A stretch of 64,000 bases of DNA from Dugong dugon (Eukaryota > Chordata > Mammalia > Sirenia > Dugongidae). Shown in pieces: positions 23,690-35,275 of this stretch (the first letter of the stretch is position 1; the number at the start of each line of letters is the position of its first letter). Where the stretch lies: assembly GCA_030035585.1 (NCBI GenBank), contig CM057477.1, positions 61,547,447-61,611,446 on the forward strand. Reading direction: 5' to 3'. The position numbers and the translations under genes are program-made. The notes under the pieces were generated by a model, which worked only from the letters and a program-made list of their open reading frames with translations, was not told the DNA's origin and searched no databases.

Positions 23690-23925
23690 ACCTCCTCAAA
23701 GAGGCCTTCCCTGACCATCTATTCTGAAATAACCCTTCTGTTGGCTATTCTCTTATTTTCTCCATAGAATTTATCTCTGCCTGATATATAATTTTCTCAT
23801 TTATTTCCCTCACTGGTACTGAGTGGGACCTGGTGTGCCATGTTCACCTGCAAATCCCCTGCACCTAGCTGGGCCCCTGCCACATAGTAGAGACTCAATC
23901 AGTATTTATTGGATGAGTTTGCAGT
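23690..23925 (+). mobile_element. LINE-2 3' end
   Basis: acctcctcaaagaggccttc, cctgaccatctattctgaaa, ctgcacctagctgggcccct and cacatagtagagactcaatc followed by agtatttattggatgag give a complete L2 ending. Confidence 0.85.
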
Positions 23926-24334
23926 AGATGCTGTCAGAACCTCCTCACACCCCCTTGTCCTTGGGTGCTCTGGAGACTGCCAGCACTGACATTTCTTTGA
24001 TGAAGGATTACTTTCTGGTCTCCAGAGCGCAAGTTGCCTCCCACACTACAGGCCCAAACTGATGAAGAATTAAGGGCCCCAGGAGCAGCCCGCACCCAGC
24101 AGCTGATGAGACTTGGTACATAAATACCCTAGCTCCCTCTTCCTGTGGGTGGAGTCACTCTGAGGTGTACTCTACACTGGCCCCCACAGGTCCCCAGTGA
24201 GGTTCAGCTCCAGTTGCCCACAGGGGTAACTAGCTTGCTACTACAGCCTTTACTGGCTGCCTTCTCTCCCCTATTTCACATCCCTACTTTCCTGCTGGTA
24301 TTTCCTTCACTAAGTAAATTAAGCTCAAAAAAAA

Positions 24335-25135
24335 AAAAAACAACTTTTAAGTCAGATCACATCACTCTCCTGCTCAAAACCCTGCAAAAGCTCCAAACTC
24401 ATGCAAAATAAAAGCTTAACTCCTCATGGTGGCTAGCAGGGCCCTATGCAACATGGCTCCACACCATGTCATCTCCTACCACTCATCTTCTTGTTCCCTC
24501 CTCTCTAGCCATACTGGCTTCACAGCTTTCTCTCAAATGTGCCTGGCACCCTCTTACCTCAAGGTCTTCTATTTGTGTTCCCTCTTCCTCACTCTCTCTT
24601 CCTTAGATATCTTCATAACTTGTTCATTTCCTCCAGTCTTTACACAGAGGTTACCATCTTAGAAACAACTTTCCTGATCACAGTTATTTATGATTGCAAC
24701 TCTCCTCTAACATTCTCTGTTCTCCTTTTCATGCTTTGTTATTCTCTATAGTATATAGCATCATCTGACATATTATATATTCTACCTATTTATTTTGCTA
24801 TTGGTGTCCTCTCCCAGCTCTCACCAGCTCCAGAGAGCTGATTATCTCTTCCCAACTTCCATTCAGTGACATCACGTTGGTAGCCTGAAATCAGTCACGG
24901 TGGAAGTATTTACACCATAAAATTGGCAAATGCTACAAATTAGTACGTTTTTCCCCTGAAAGCTGAATTACTAGCATAGCCCTTTCCCCTAAGAATATAT
25001 GGCCCTCCCTCACAAGGAAATATGATTCATGAAGGCAGAGTTCTTATGTATTTTGTTCACTGCTTTTTCCCCAGGACCTACAGTATTTGGCACATTGTAG
25101 AAAGCTAGATATATATTTGTTGTATGAATTAATAT
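24335..25135 (+). mobile_element. LINE-2 fragment(s)
   Basis: 24345-24620 follows L2 (cactctcctgctcaaaaccc, atggtggctagcagggccct, ctcttacctcaaggtcttct). 25030-25135 carries an L2 ending (gaaggcagagttcttatgta, gtatttggcacattgtagaa). The segment between (24790-25020) was not recognised. Confidence 0.72.
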
Positions 25136-25504
25136 TTGACCGAAGTTCCTATGCTCAAGCAGATTTAAAGAGCACCAGAATGCCAAACCTCTATTTTCAT
25201 AACAGCTTTAAATATATTCTTATGGTTTAGAAAACCTGACCATTTCCCTGGGCCTACTCCACCCATTCATAACATGGGCTCCTCTCCATCCATGTGGTTC
25301 AGGAGCAGAAGACACAAGGACTGCCATTGTACCTTATTCTCCAGAAACATCTCTGACAAAAGGCAAAGTGATAAATTGGGAAAAACCTGACAAAGCTGAA
25401 AAACCATCTTTGTCATGTGTTTCATTTTTAGTGTAACTTGTTGAAACAAATATTATACTACAGATATGGTGTGCTGTGTATAAAATTGTAGGAAAATGTA
25501 TGAG

Positions 25505-25857
25505 TGTCGCAGCGGCGACGGTTGTCGGGGCGGCGGAGACAATAACCAATGCCACAACTCTTACAGAGAAGTGGGGCCAGGAGGGTCACTCTGAGGAGTT
25601 GAACCCCAGCCTCAGTCCCAGGAGTTTATCTTATAGTCAATACAGCAAGCAGTGAAGCAAGTAACAGAACAATGGGCTTTGGGTGAATAACAATAAGTTT
25701 CAGGCAAGCAAGGAGGAATTCAGGTAAACAAGCCAATCAGTAACGGGTTTGGAAAAACAAGTTGTGACAGGTCTCAACATGTTGGGGACAAGTCTCAACA
25801 TGTTGTGCAGCATAGAGGCCTTTATACATCCATATTTTAAGGGCACATATCCCCACA
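25505..25857 (-). mobile_element. Solo ERV LTR with 6-bp target duplication
   Basis: A 353-bp unit starts TG and ends CA on both strands (plus: tgtcgcagcggc...atccccaca). It is flanked by the perfect direct repeat tatgag at 25499-25504 and 25858-25863. Read on minus it begins tgtggggatatgtgccctta, has a TATA-like ctataaga (25628-25635 on plus) and ends in a GC-rich stretch with seven CpGs in 36 bp. A 6-bp duplication is typical of ERVK/class II elements. No internal retroviral sequence adjoins, so it is a solo LTR from recombination. The family was not named. Confidence 0.83.
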
Positions 25858-25863
25858 TATGAG

Positions 25864-26230
25864 CCCTTTTAAAACACACTGCGTAGAATGTGAAACCATT
25901 TTTCAGGACTTGAGGCACAGTTTAACAGAGGCCCTGAAAGAAACAGCAATCTGACAAGGACTTGTTGAGGAAAAAGGTTACTCTTTCACACACACTGAGG
26001 ATAACTCTGTGGTGAATAAATGTTTCTATCAGAAGGAGAACATCATGAGCTTACTTAAAGGTGTTAATAGGGCCTTAACTAGATTTAAATGAAAATAGCA
26101 GAGTGTTAGTGAGCTGGGCAGATACCATTAACGTGGTCAGAATTCTGTCAGGAAGGTGGGAAAGTTTGTGTCAGGAAAAATAGAGTGGAGGGGTAAAAGG
26201 GTAAATATAAATACTCCTGATGTCAGTTTA
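25864..26230. other. Unique non-coding DNA, nothing recognised
   Basis: No recognised repeat or gene between the solo LTR and the next SINE. Confidence 0.4.
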
Positions 26231-26390
26231 GCAGCCCTGGTGGCACAGTGGTTAAGAGCTCGGATGCTAACCAAAAGGTCGGCAGTTTGAATCCAGCTGC
26301 TCCTTGAAAACCCTATGGGGCAGTTCTACCCTGTCCTATAGGGTCGCTATGAGTCAGAATAGACTCAACGTCAATGGGTTTTGTTGTTGG
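26231..26390 (+). mobile_element. AfroSINE, short-body form
   Basis: gcagccctggtggcacagtg, ctaaccaaaaggtcggcagt, ttgaatccagctgctccttg, gtcctatagggtcgctatga and a T/G-rich tail gggttttgttgttgg. One of the best-preserved copies in the window. Confidence 0.95.
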
Positions 26391-27034
26391 TATACCTTAA
26401 ACAACACCATTGTAAATTTATAGTTTGATAGCTTAAAGTCCCTTGTTTTAATAAATTTTCTCATCTAGTTGTTCTAGGTAGTTTAGTAAAATAGTCATTT
26501 TTCGCTTCGTTTAGATTTTTATAAGTAGTTTGCATTTCAGTTGCAATGAATAACTCTGAGTCTGTGTTACTTTATTGTGGATAGACAACTTGAGCTTTCT
26601 GAACACAGCACCCCACTGCTCTCACTGCTTTCTCTCATCCAATGGCAGCAAATCTAGAGAGGAGGTGAAAGTCTAAGATTGAAATCTGAAAGACAAATAA
26701 GACACATGCAGCATCTGGTTATTTTTCCCCCATTTCATTTCACACTTGCTATCGGGAAAAATAAAAAAAAGTTCTCTTATTTTTAACATAAACCATGCCA
26801 TAAAGTCCTTTTACTTTAATCCCTTTACAGACTCTCGAAAAAAGCTTACACACATATTACAATTTCACTGAAAAGCAATAAATATTACACTGACCATTAC
26901 ATAACAATTAATGTAAGGTATCAACACAAACATTAAAAATGACCATTACATACACAAGAAAATATTTAATCCACTACACTCTTAGGGACTTCATTTATGC
27001 AAGAATTTTTCCCATCCCTTGTTCATCAAGTATA

Positions 27035-27162
27035 AAATCCTTTGCCATCAAGTCAATTCTGACTCATAGCAACCCTATAGGACAGAGTAGAACTGTCCCA
27101 TAGGGTTTCCAAGGAGAAGCTGGTGGATTCAAACTGCTGACCTTTTGGTTAGCAGCCAAGCT
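27035..27162 (-). mobile_element. AfroSINE, 3' part (interrupted)
   Basis: Reverse copy: tgccatcaagtcaattctga, ctataggacagagtagaact, gtttccaaggagaagctggt, ccttttggttagcagccaag. It continues at 27543-27568 after an L1 insert. A perfect 12-bp duplication tcatcaagtata lies at 27023-27034 and 27569-27580, enclosing SINE plus L1. Confidence 0.95.
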
Positions 27163-27529
27163 TTTTTTTTTTTTTTTTTTGTATTGTTGTGCTTTAAGTG
27201 AAAGTGTACAATTCAAGTTAGTCTCTCATACAAAAATTTATACATACATTGTTATGTGACCCTAGCTGCTCTCCCTATACCGTGACAACACACTCTTTCT
27301 TTCTACCCTGGATTTCCCAAGTCCATCTGACCAGCTCCTGACCCTCTCTGCCTTCTCATCTTGCCTCCGGACAGGAGCTGCCCATTTAGTCTCGTGTATC
27401 TACTTCAGCTAAGAAGCACACTCTTCACGAGTATCTTTTTACGTCCCATAGTCCAGTCTAATCTTTGTCTGAAGAGTTGGCCTTGGGAATGGTTTTAGTT
27501 TTGGGCTAACAGAGAGTCCGGACGCCATG
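27163..27529 (-). mobile_element. 5'-truncated L1 3' end inserted in a SINE
   Basis: Reverse copy: poly-T start, then attgttgtgctttaagtgaa, gttatgtgaccctagctgct, ctcctgaccctctctgcctt, gtctgaagagttggccttgg. The same order occurs at 51284-51600. A perfect 13-bp duplication tagcagccaagct, made of SINE sequence, flanks it at 27150-27162 and 27530-27542. Confidence 0.95.
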
Positions 27530-27542
27530 TAGCAGCCAAGCT

Positions 27543-27568
27543 CTTAACCACTGTGCTACCAGGGCCCC
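27543..27568 (-). mobile_element. AfroSINE, 5' head (interrupted)
   Basis: cttaaccactgtgctaccag followed by ggcccc completes the reverse SINE begun at 27035. Confidence 0.92.
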
Positions 27569-28003
27569 TCATCAAGTATAGAGCTAGATAAATTACAGTC
27601 TCTGGTCCCAAACAAATCCTTACTGATAGAGTCATTTTCTTAGAAAAAAAACTTCCTATTAGTTGCCCAATTTTGAAATTTTGCACCCTCTCACAAGTAT
27701 ATTAAAATCCGAGAGTTTCACTCTGACCATTTCAAATTCATGTGGCCAAGTTCCAAACGCTGAGAATCGCAAAGCTCCCTTTCTTAGCACAGGATACCAA
27801 TCATCTGCCCTGGCCATCAGGACAGGATCAAGATACATGTCCAGTGTGATATTATAAAGTCAAAGCGCTCTTGGCATTTATGTAACGTTTTTGCGACATT
27901 TTGCAGATATTAACAGGTTCTAGCTTTTCCAAATTGGGACCCATCTAATCGCATGCATGTGAATACTTTTGCTGTGTATTCAACTGTCCATGCTTGTACT
28001 TGC

Positions 28004-28072
28004 TCTCTCACTCTCTTCTCTCTCTCTCACACACACAGACACACACACACACAAAAACACACACACACAATC
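28004..28072. repeat. (CT)n/(CA)n compound microsatellite
   Basis: ctctctcactctcttctctc passes into acacacacagacacacacac with short interruptions. Confidence 0.93.
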
Positions 28073-28589
28073 TGCCAGACTGAGATTGAATCATGTGGGT
28101 ACACAAGAAAGGCTAAAAGTTTGGCACCCATTCAAACCAATACTTAAAAAGTATTAGTTTAACATTTATTAAGCAGAGTTGGGGAAAACTTACTTTCTAT
28201 TAAAAAAAAGTGTGCATCTATTTAGCTAACGGGGTTAGTTCATGTGCTCACTGAACAACATATCACTTTCAAGTATTTCAACCTCTTTCATTTCATAATT
28301 TTTTGGTCTCATTCCAGCCAGTATTACATACTCATATTCAGGAGGGCAGAGGTAACTCGCTCAGATATAGTTACAAAGTTACAAAATAGATTTGTAAGTT
28401 CTTTTGTTGCTTGCTTGCTTGTTTATTTACCTGCAGGTTTGCAAAACATTTCCCACTTTCCCTGGTTGTTTTTTCACTTGTTTTCTTTTCTGACTTACCA
28501 AACCAGGAAAACATACTAACAAGTCACAAATTTAGATATTAAAAATAAATCACTCATTTGAAATAAACAGTCCTATACCAGATATTACT

Positions 28590-29844
28590 CAGCACAGAAA
28601 TTTTCTGACTGTGTACTGTCAAATTCAGGTGATCCTAAGCCTGGATGGTGGCGAGGCTCGCTGTTATACTGTGCAAAATATTCAACAGGGATTGTTGCCA
28701 TCTCCCCAACCCCGCTTGAAGGGTGTGAAACAAACCTTGTTTTTCCAACTGCCTAAGTGTTACACGTGGAAACTTGTGGCAACAGGTGCCACATTTCCCA
28801 CAAATACCAATGATATTCTAGCACAAAATGCCAGGGAAGCTGCCGTTCTTCAACCCTGCTCTGCTCGCCCAGACACGCACTTACATCCATAGACCTATCT
28901 GTTAGGCATCAAGAATTACAACAGTTAGAAGAATAATCCCTCAGTCTGAATGTTTAGATGTTAATTACTAAATATACACTGACAGATTTGAAGCAAGAAA
29001 CTTGCAAACATGACTCAGTCACATCTGGTTCAACCCGTCCGAATGTGGGGATGCAGCCGTCATTTCAGATTGATTTATAATGAGAGAAATCAAGTCACAA
29101 CTCATGCAGTCTCAGAGGGTACTTAGATTATGATGAAGACCTATGGTACTCCCTGAAGTACAGCTGACTCTCCAGCCTTATTAGGGATACATGTTTCTGA
29201 CATTTTAAATATCTTAAGTCAGTGTTTTTAGCCACCCGGGAAAAATAATGTTGCAGCATGTAATTTAGGTTATTTCAACAAAGACGGTCCAATTTTAAAT
29301 CATCATTTCTAATGCATTCTAGCAACGCTTCTTTTGTAAAGCCACTTTGCACAATAGAGCCAGCAACCACAGAATGTGGCTTAACAACCAATTACTTGTA
29401 CAGTTTGCAAAACAAGTAAACCTCTCCCAGCAGCTGGAAGCTTTGCCCAGAGGCCTGGGCTTGCCCCTGGCATGGTACCTTGCTCTTCCTCATGAGTTCC
29501 AGCAATGAGATGCTGCTTTCCAGCCCGCTAATGCAATTGGCCTCATACATACAGATTCCCTAAATGCTCTCCAAGATTCTGGTATCACATTCAGGATGAC
29601 CCTGTTTTTTTCTTCCTTTTTGCCAATTCTGCAACTTCTTCAGTCATTCATACCCAAGCAATCACCGTCTGTAATCATCTTCTCATGTGAATGGTAATGC
29701 TGCATTATTAAAGAGTTTTTGGCAATTTGTTTTGTGGAATTAACAAGCAAAGGAAGCCAAAGGAAAACCATTTGAACATCCCTACACTCAAAGCTGACCT
29801 CTAGGAAGCAGTGAGAGAGAACAGACTAATGTCCCAGGCAGGCT
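28590..29844. other. Repeat-free tract of mixed composition
   Basis: No known repeat was recognised over 1.2 kb. The frame at 28611-28892 has no domain. 28980-29560 holds short well-formed motifs such as atgactcagtcacat (an AP-1-like palindrome near 29010) and cagcagctgg, but these are chance-level words. It is a candidate for conserved non-coding DNA. Confidence 0.35.
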
Positions 29845-29856
29845 CATTTTAAATAA

Positions 29857-30070
29857 ACCAGTACCAGTTGCTTTCAAGGTAGATTCAGACCCATGTAGAT
29901 CCCATGTACGTCTGAGCAGAATTGTGTTCAACAGGGTTTTCAGTGACTGATTTTTCAGAAGCAGATCACCAGGCTTTTCTCTCAAGCCACTTCTGGATGG
30001 ACTCAAACTGCCAACCTTTCGATCAGCAGCCAGCAGAGCACGATAACGATTTGCACCACCAAGGGACTCC
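29857..30070 (-). mobile_element. SINE (cctggtgatc body type), perfect TSD
   Basis: Reverse copy with gttttcagtgactgattttt, cagaagcagatcaccaggct, ctgccaacctttcgatcagc and head caccaagggactccc. A perfect 12-bp duplication cattttaaataa flanks it at 29845-29856 and 30071-30082. Confidence 0.92.
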
Positions 30071-30644
30071 CATTTTAAATAATGCGCTGTGTATTACCAC
30101 TAGGCAGGGTAAATAGACTAGATCTCACAGTGACGAACCCAGTTAACAGCAGAAGAAAATGTTAGTAATGAGAACACAGATGCACCTTGTATGGATTACA
30201 CTCATATTTCTATGAGCCACTAGCTCGTGTGCACCATATTTGTGACAGAGTCTTTCCTGGTGGTCTCAATGACAGAAAGATCCAGAAGGAAACTGGACTT
30301 TCGTTGAAAAACATTTCTAAATAAATTGAAACAAAATCTTTGTTGGTGTCCTACCTGTCAACGGCTATAAAGGGCAGAGATTTTTACTAAAGCATAGGAA
30401 TAGAATTTTGGGTACTTTCCAAAAGGATAATGAGGAAGCAGACTTCATGGCTCCTGGAAAGTTTTTGCCCAAGAATTCCCTGTAACACAGATTTAAAAAT
30501 TAATGTCCCCCACCCCCAAGGGAACTTGTATAAAAAAATTGACCAGGTAACCAATTAATTTTTCATAAACTCCCCTCAGTATTTTTTGAGACGTTCACGA
30601 TATGATTCCCCAAAGAAATCAGTAGCACTATGATTGTGCTTTCC

Positions 30645-31117
30645 GTTGTTGTTGTTGTTGTTGCTAGGTGTCCCCAGTTATTTCCAACTCATAGGGACCC
30701 CATGTACAACAGAACAACACACTGCCCTGTCCTGCGCCATCCTCACAATAAGTGCTATGTTTGAGCCCCTTCTTGCAGCCATTATGTCAATCCATCTCCT
30801 CCAGGGTCTTCCTCTTTTTTGCTGACCCTCTACCTTACCAAGCATGATGTTGTTCTCTAGGTCCCTCCTGATAACATGTCCTAAGTACGTGAGACAAAGT
30901 CTCACTGTCCTCACTTCCAAGGAGCACTGTGGCTGTATTTCTTCCAAGATAGACTTGTTCGTTCTTCTGAAAGGCCATGGGATATTCAATATTCTTTGTC
31001 AACACCATAATTCGAAGGCATCAATTTTTCTTCTGTCTTCTTTATTCATTGTCCAGCTTTCGCATGCATGTGAGGTGATTGAAAATACCCTGGCTTGGGT
31101 CAGGCACACCTTAGTCC
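30645..31117 (-). mobile_element. RTE LINE 3' end, first segment
   Basis: Starts at a (GTT)n run that is the 3' terminus, then the shared tail ttccaactcatagggacccc, then RTE coding sequence on minus. The minus frame at 30678-30989 contains LTYLGHVIRRD, IMLGKVEGQQKRGRP and RRWID. The segment ends at caggcacaccttagtcc, where an LTR interrupts, and resumes at 31606. Confidence 0.9.
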
Positions 31118-31605
31118 CCATGAGACAGGCAGCCTCAGAGCCCAACCCTTCTAAGAAATACCTGCTCTGGCTTATCCTCCTACATCAAGCAGAATAAACT
31201 GCGCATTCTTCTGAAGTTGACCTCGACAAGATAACCACAGAATGGGCCACAGATGGCCTCAATCTGCCTCTGGATGGAGACTTAACTTACTAATGAAAAC
31301 AAAATCAGGCTCTTCCTCCATTCCGGGGGAATCAAACCCTTGTCTAAAGAAAATGCACAGTCATCCCCAAACCTGGCTCAAGGTCAATCCTGAATATTCA
31401 TGATGAATTTGCATTTCCTCGTCTGCTCTCTGTAAAAGCCCGCTTCCTCAAGCTGCCTGCAAGCAGTCTTGGAGGCAGCAGCCCCGACTGCTCCTTTCCT
31501 TGCACAACGAAATAGAGGCATCTTTCTGGTCTCCCACCTCGGCCTCTTGTGTATTGGCTGTAAGAAGTCACGCCGAGCAAGACTTAGGGTTTTCACCTGG
31601 CAACA
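31118..31605 (+). mobile_element. Probable ERV LTR inserted in the RTE
   Basis: The 488-bp insert shows an LTR plan on plus: ctctgtaaaagcccgcttcc (TATA-like/R start), an A-rich site cgaaatagaggc where a polyadenylation signal would stand (degenerate), then tctttctggtctcccacctc and ggcctcttgtgtattggctg, like the R-U5 of class I (gamma-type) LTRs. It ends near tttcacctggca. Exact termini and duplication are not clear. No internal viral genes adjoin. Its position inside RTE sequence is certain because both flanks are RTE in order. Confidence 0.7.
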
Positions 31606-31719
31606 CTCAAGGTGACATCTTTGCTTTCCAGCACTTTAAAGAGGTCTTTTGCATCAGTTTTGCCCAACGCAATATGTCGTTTGATTTCTTGACTGCTGAT
31701 TCCATGGGTGTTGATTGTG
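31606..31719 (-). mobile_element. RTE LINE, second segment
   Basis: aaggtgacatctttgctttc, cagcactttaaagaggtctt, ttgcccaacgcaatatgtcg and tttgatttcttgactgctga are the reverse complement of 12858-12960. Together with 30645-31117 this gives a 5'-truncated RTE of about 590 bp. Confidence 0.88.
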
Positions 31720-32400
31720 GTGAGTAGTGTCCGGGGTCTAAAAACCTTGTGAGTGCCCATCTAATATACATCTATTGGTCCTATCCTGTCTGAAGCAAAG
31801 GAGAATGAAGAAAACCAAAGACATAAAATATTAGCCCAAAGGACTAAAGGACCACATGAACCAGACACTCCACCAGCCTGAGACCTGAAGAACTAGATGA
31901 TGCCTAGCTATCACCACCAATTGTCCTGACAGGGCTCACAACAGAGTCCCTGACAGAAAGGGAGAAAAATGTAAGACAGAATTCAAATTCACAAAAAGAT
32001 ACCAGAGTTACTGGTCTGACAGAGATTGTAGGAACCCCCGAGATTATGGCCCGGGACGCTCTGCTAACTCACAACTGAAACCACTCCTGAAGCCCACTTT
32101 TCAGACAAATATTAGATAGGCCTATAAAGAAAAAATAACACACATGAGGAACATGCTTCATAGTTCAATCAAATATACGAGACCAAATAGGCAACTCCTG
32201 TCCAAAAGCAAGACGAGAAGGCAGAAAGGGACAGAAACTGGATGAATGGACACAGGGATCCTGAGGTGAGAAGAGAGAGCATGCTGTCACATTGAGGGGA
32301 TTGCAGTCAATGTCACAAAACAGTATGTGTATAAATTTTTGAACAAGAAATTAACTTGAGCTGTAAACTTTCACCTAAAGCACACTAAAATTTAAAAAAA
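31720..32400 (+). mobile_element. 5'-truncated L1 3' end
   Basis: Begins gtgagtagtgtccggggtct, then ccaaaggactaaaggaccac, gaactagatgatgcctagct, gtgtataaatttttgaacaa and ends gtaaactttcacctaaagca plus A-rich DNA. It abuts the RTE without a gap. Divergence from 1107-2178 is visible, so it is another subfamily or older. Confidence 0.88.
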
Positions 32401-32743
32401 TTGCAAATTAAAATGAAGCTTTACCTTTCTTAAGAAATATTTCTGATGAATAAATGTTCTTAAAACATCTGAGTAATAATAAAAATTCATAATAGTTGAA
32501 AGCAACTGAAAATTCATCTTAATGAATTTTATTGTTTATTAATCTATGGTCCTCAAAAGTTTATCATATTAATTAATCAAATATGGGTTCTTAGAAGTCC
32601 ATCATATTTATTACAGTTAAAAATGGCTCAGTCGGTTAATGGGTACAAGGTTTCATTTGAGGATGATGAAAATATTCTAAAATTGGGTTATGAAAATGGT
32701 TGTATTCATGTTTGTTATTTATATGGTTTAACCCTTATTTAAA

Positions 32744-32946
32744 GAGCCCTGACGGCGCAATGGGTAAGTGCTCGGCTGCTAACTGAAAGGTAAGCAGTTC
32801 AAATCCACCAGCGGCTCTACAGGAGAAAAGACCTGGTGATTTGCTCCTGTAAAGATTTACATCCTAGGAAACTCTATGAAGCAGTTCTACGCTTTCCTAT
32901 AGGGTCGCTATGAATCGGAATTGATTCAATGGCACACAACAGTAAC
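32744..32946 (+). mobile_element. AfroSINE, long-body form
   Basis: gagccctgacggcgcaatgg, gctaactgaaaggtaagcag, the extra module aaagacctggtgatttgctc and ctgtaaagatttacatccta, then ctatagggtcgctatgaatc. An 8-bp repeat aaccctta at both sides may be the duplication. Confidence 0.92.
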
Positions 32947-32954
32947 AACCCTTA

Positions 32955-33285
32955 CATGGTTTATTCTTCATATGGGTAAATCTATCAGTCTTTTTCCTTT
33001 ATGATTACATTACAAGCACCATGATTAAAAAAGACTTCTCCCACTCCAAGATTATGAAAATGTTTACTTAACATTTTCTTTGAGTATGTTTTTCATTTTT
33101 TACATTTACATCTTTACTTCATTTGGAATTTATACGAATGTAAAGAGTTAGGTGGTTATATGACTGTGTTCACCCTCCTTCAATGGCCAGACAGTTTTCC
33201 CAAGACCTTTTACGAAATAGCCCATCTTTCCCCCAACTGTTTGGAAATGCTGGCTTTATCATAAACCAAATTCCCCCCTCTCTCT
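32955..33285 (-). mobile_element. Old L1 ORF2 fragment
   Basis: Reverse L1 C-terminal ORF2: cttctcccactccaagatta, catctttacttcatttggaa, ccttcaatggccagacagtt and aactgtttggaaatgctggc keep the order of L1M sequences. Confidence 0.62.
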
Positions 33286-33339
33286 CTCTTAACTTTCTAT
33301 TCCTTTTTTTAAAAAAAAAAAAAAAAACATGCTAATATA

Positions 33340-33800
33340 GCTTTGAATTGGCAATACAGATACAAAGTACAAAATTCAAGAGGTATGAAAGGGTATATAA
33401 GGGTAAGTGAGTCTTCTCCCACACCTGCCCACAACCATGGAGTTCCCTTCCCCAGGTCGACCAGGGCTTTGAGTCACTTGTCTACCATTCCAAAACAACC
33501 CTATGCATATTAAAAATGTGTATGTACACCTTTGTTTTTACTCTAACAGTCCATACATACAGTTCTATAGTTTGTATTTTCATATAAATCAGTACATTTC
33601 TGTTGCCTCTTTCTTTGTACTGTTTGCACAGATTTCCATTGTATTAATTTATTCAGCACAAGTACCCCACTGAGGAGCTAAAAAATTATTTGTAATCTTT
33701 GGCTATTACAGCCAATGCTGAAATGAATATCCACATAGATATAATTTTGTACATGTGTAAATATATATTTATAGCACAAATACTTAGAATAACAATTCAG
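33340..33800 (-). mobile_element. Probable L1M/HAL1-like 3' fragment
   Basis: Order of ggtatgaaagggtatataag, cacaaccatggagttccctt, aaaacaaccctatgcatatt and aatctttggctattacagcc then aatgctgaaatgaatatcc resembles an old L1 3' region, also represented at 38110-38500. The family is uncertain. Confidence 0.5.
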
Positions 33801-33824
33801 AACAAAGGCCATGTGTATTTTTTT

Positions 33825-35275
33825 ATTAAACCTTTTATTTTCAAATAATTATAAAGTCTCAAGCAGTTGTAAGAAGTAATATTTAACACCCCTGTATTCT
33901 TTACCCAGTTTTCCCCAATGGTAACATCTTGCAAAACTATAGTACAATATCACAACCATGATACTGCATTGATATGAACAAGATAACATAACATTTCCAT
34001 AATCACAACAATACCTGATGTTGCTCTTTTACAGCCATGCTTATCTCTTGCCCCCTTCCATCCTCTTCTTAATCTCTTGGCAATCACTAATCACTTTTCC
34101 ATTCCTATAATTTTTTCATTTCAAGAGTGTTATATAAATGGAATCAAGAAGTATGTAACTTTTTGTGATTGGCTTTTTTTCCACTCAACATAATGCTCCA
34201 GAGATTCATCCAGTTGTAACATATATCAATACTTCATTTCTCTTTACTGCTAAGTACTATTCAGTGATACATATGTACCACAGTTTTTTGGGTTGTTTTT
34301 TTTTTTTTTTTTTTAAACCAATCCCCCATGGAAGGACATCTAGGTTGCTTCCAGCTTGGGGTTATTACAAATAAAGATTCTATAAACATTTCTGCACAGG
34401 TGAACACAACGCTTCATTTCTCCGGGATACATGCTCAGGGATGTAACCACTGGGTTGGATGGTAGTTGTGTTTAGCTTTTTAAGAAACAGCCAAACTGTT
34501 TTCCAAAGTGTCTGTGCTATTTTGCATTCCCACCAACAATGTTTATGAGTGACCCAATTAATTTTTGTGGAAACTACAATTGAGGTTTCTTTTTTGCCTG
34601 TGATGTCCAATTGCCCCAAAAACCATTTACTGAAGAGACTATTTTGCCTTTATAGAATTGTTTTTGCTCCCCTGTCAAAAATCAGTTGTGAATATTTTTG
34701 TGGGTTATCATTTAGGTTCTCTATTCTCTTCCATTGATCGATCTATGTGCCTGTTCCTCCACCAATACCACACAATCTGGATTACTATAGCTAGCTATAT
34801 AACGAGCCTTGACAGCTGGTAAAATTATTCCTCCCACTTTATTCTGTTTTTTTTTTTCAAAATTGCTTAAACTTTTCTAGCCCCTTTACCTTTCCATATA
34901 AATTTTAGAATAATCTTATGTCTACAAAAAAACCTTTCTGGGATTTTGACAGGGATTTGTTAAAAGCATTGTGTTAAACTTGTATATTAGCTTGGGGGGA
35001 ACTAGTATCTTTACTATGCTGAGTCTTCCTCTCCATGAATATTGTATGTCTCTCCATTATTTAGATACTCTTTGATTTCTTTCATCAGCATTAGGTATAC
35101 AAATACTGAACATGGTTTGTTACATTTACACCTAAGTATTCTAATTTTTTGAGCAGTTGTAAATGGTATTATATTTTTAATGTAATGTCCACATGTACGT
35201 TGCTAGTATATAGGAATACAATCACATTCTGTGGTTGATTATTTTACGCTTAGCTTATATACTGCAAACCTGATG
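33825..35275 (-). mobile_element. Old L1: ORF2 C-terminal part and 3' end
   Basis: Reverse L1. 33830-34130 is 3' untranslated. 34150-34560 is the ORF2 end (gattggctttttttccactc, catttctctttactgctaag, caccaacaatgtttatgagt). 34700-34900 encodes on minus an IVWYW..RNRHIDR-like block. 34970-35270 continues with tactatgctgagtcttcctc and tatactgcaaacctgatgga. Many disruptions. It joins directly to ORF1 sequence at 35275. Confidence 0.82.

Noticed and set aside
25505..25545. Possible CpG island promoter
   Set aside because: The CpG cluster is only about 40 bp long and coincides with the end of a solo LTR.
28611..28892. 93-codon plus frame in repeat-free DNA
   Set aside because: No domain or splice signals convincingly placed; kept only as part of a possible conserved non-coding tract.
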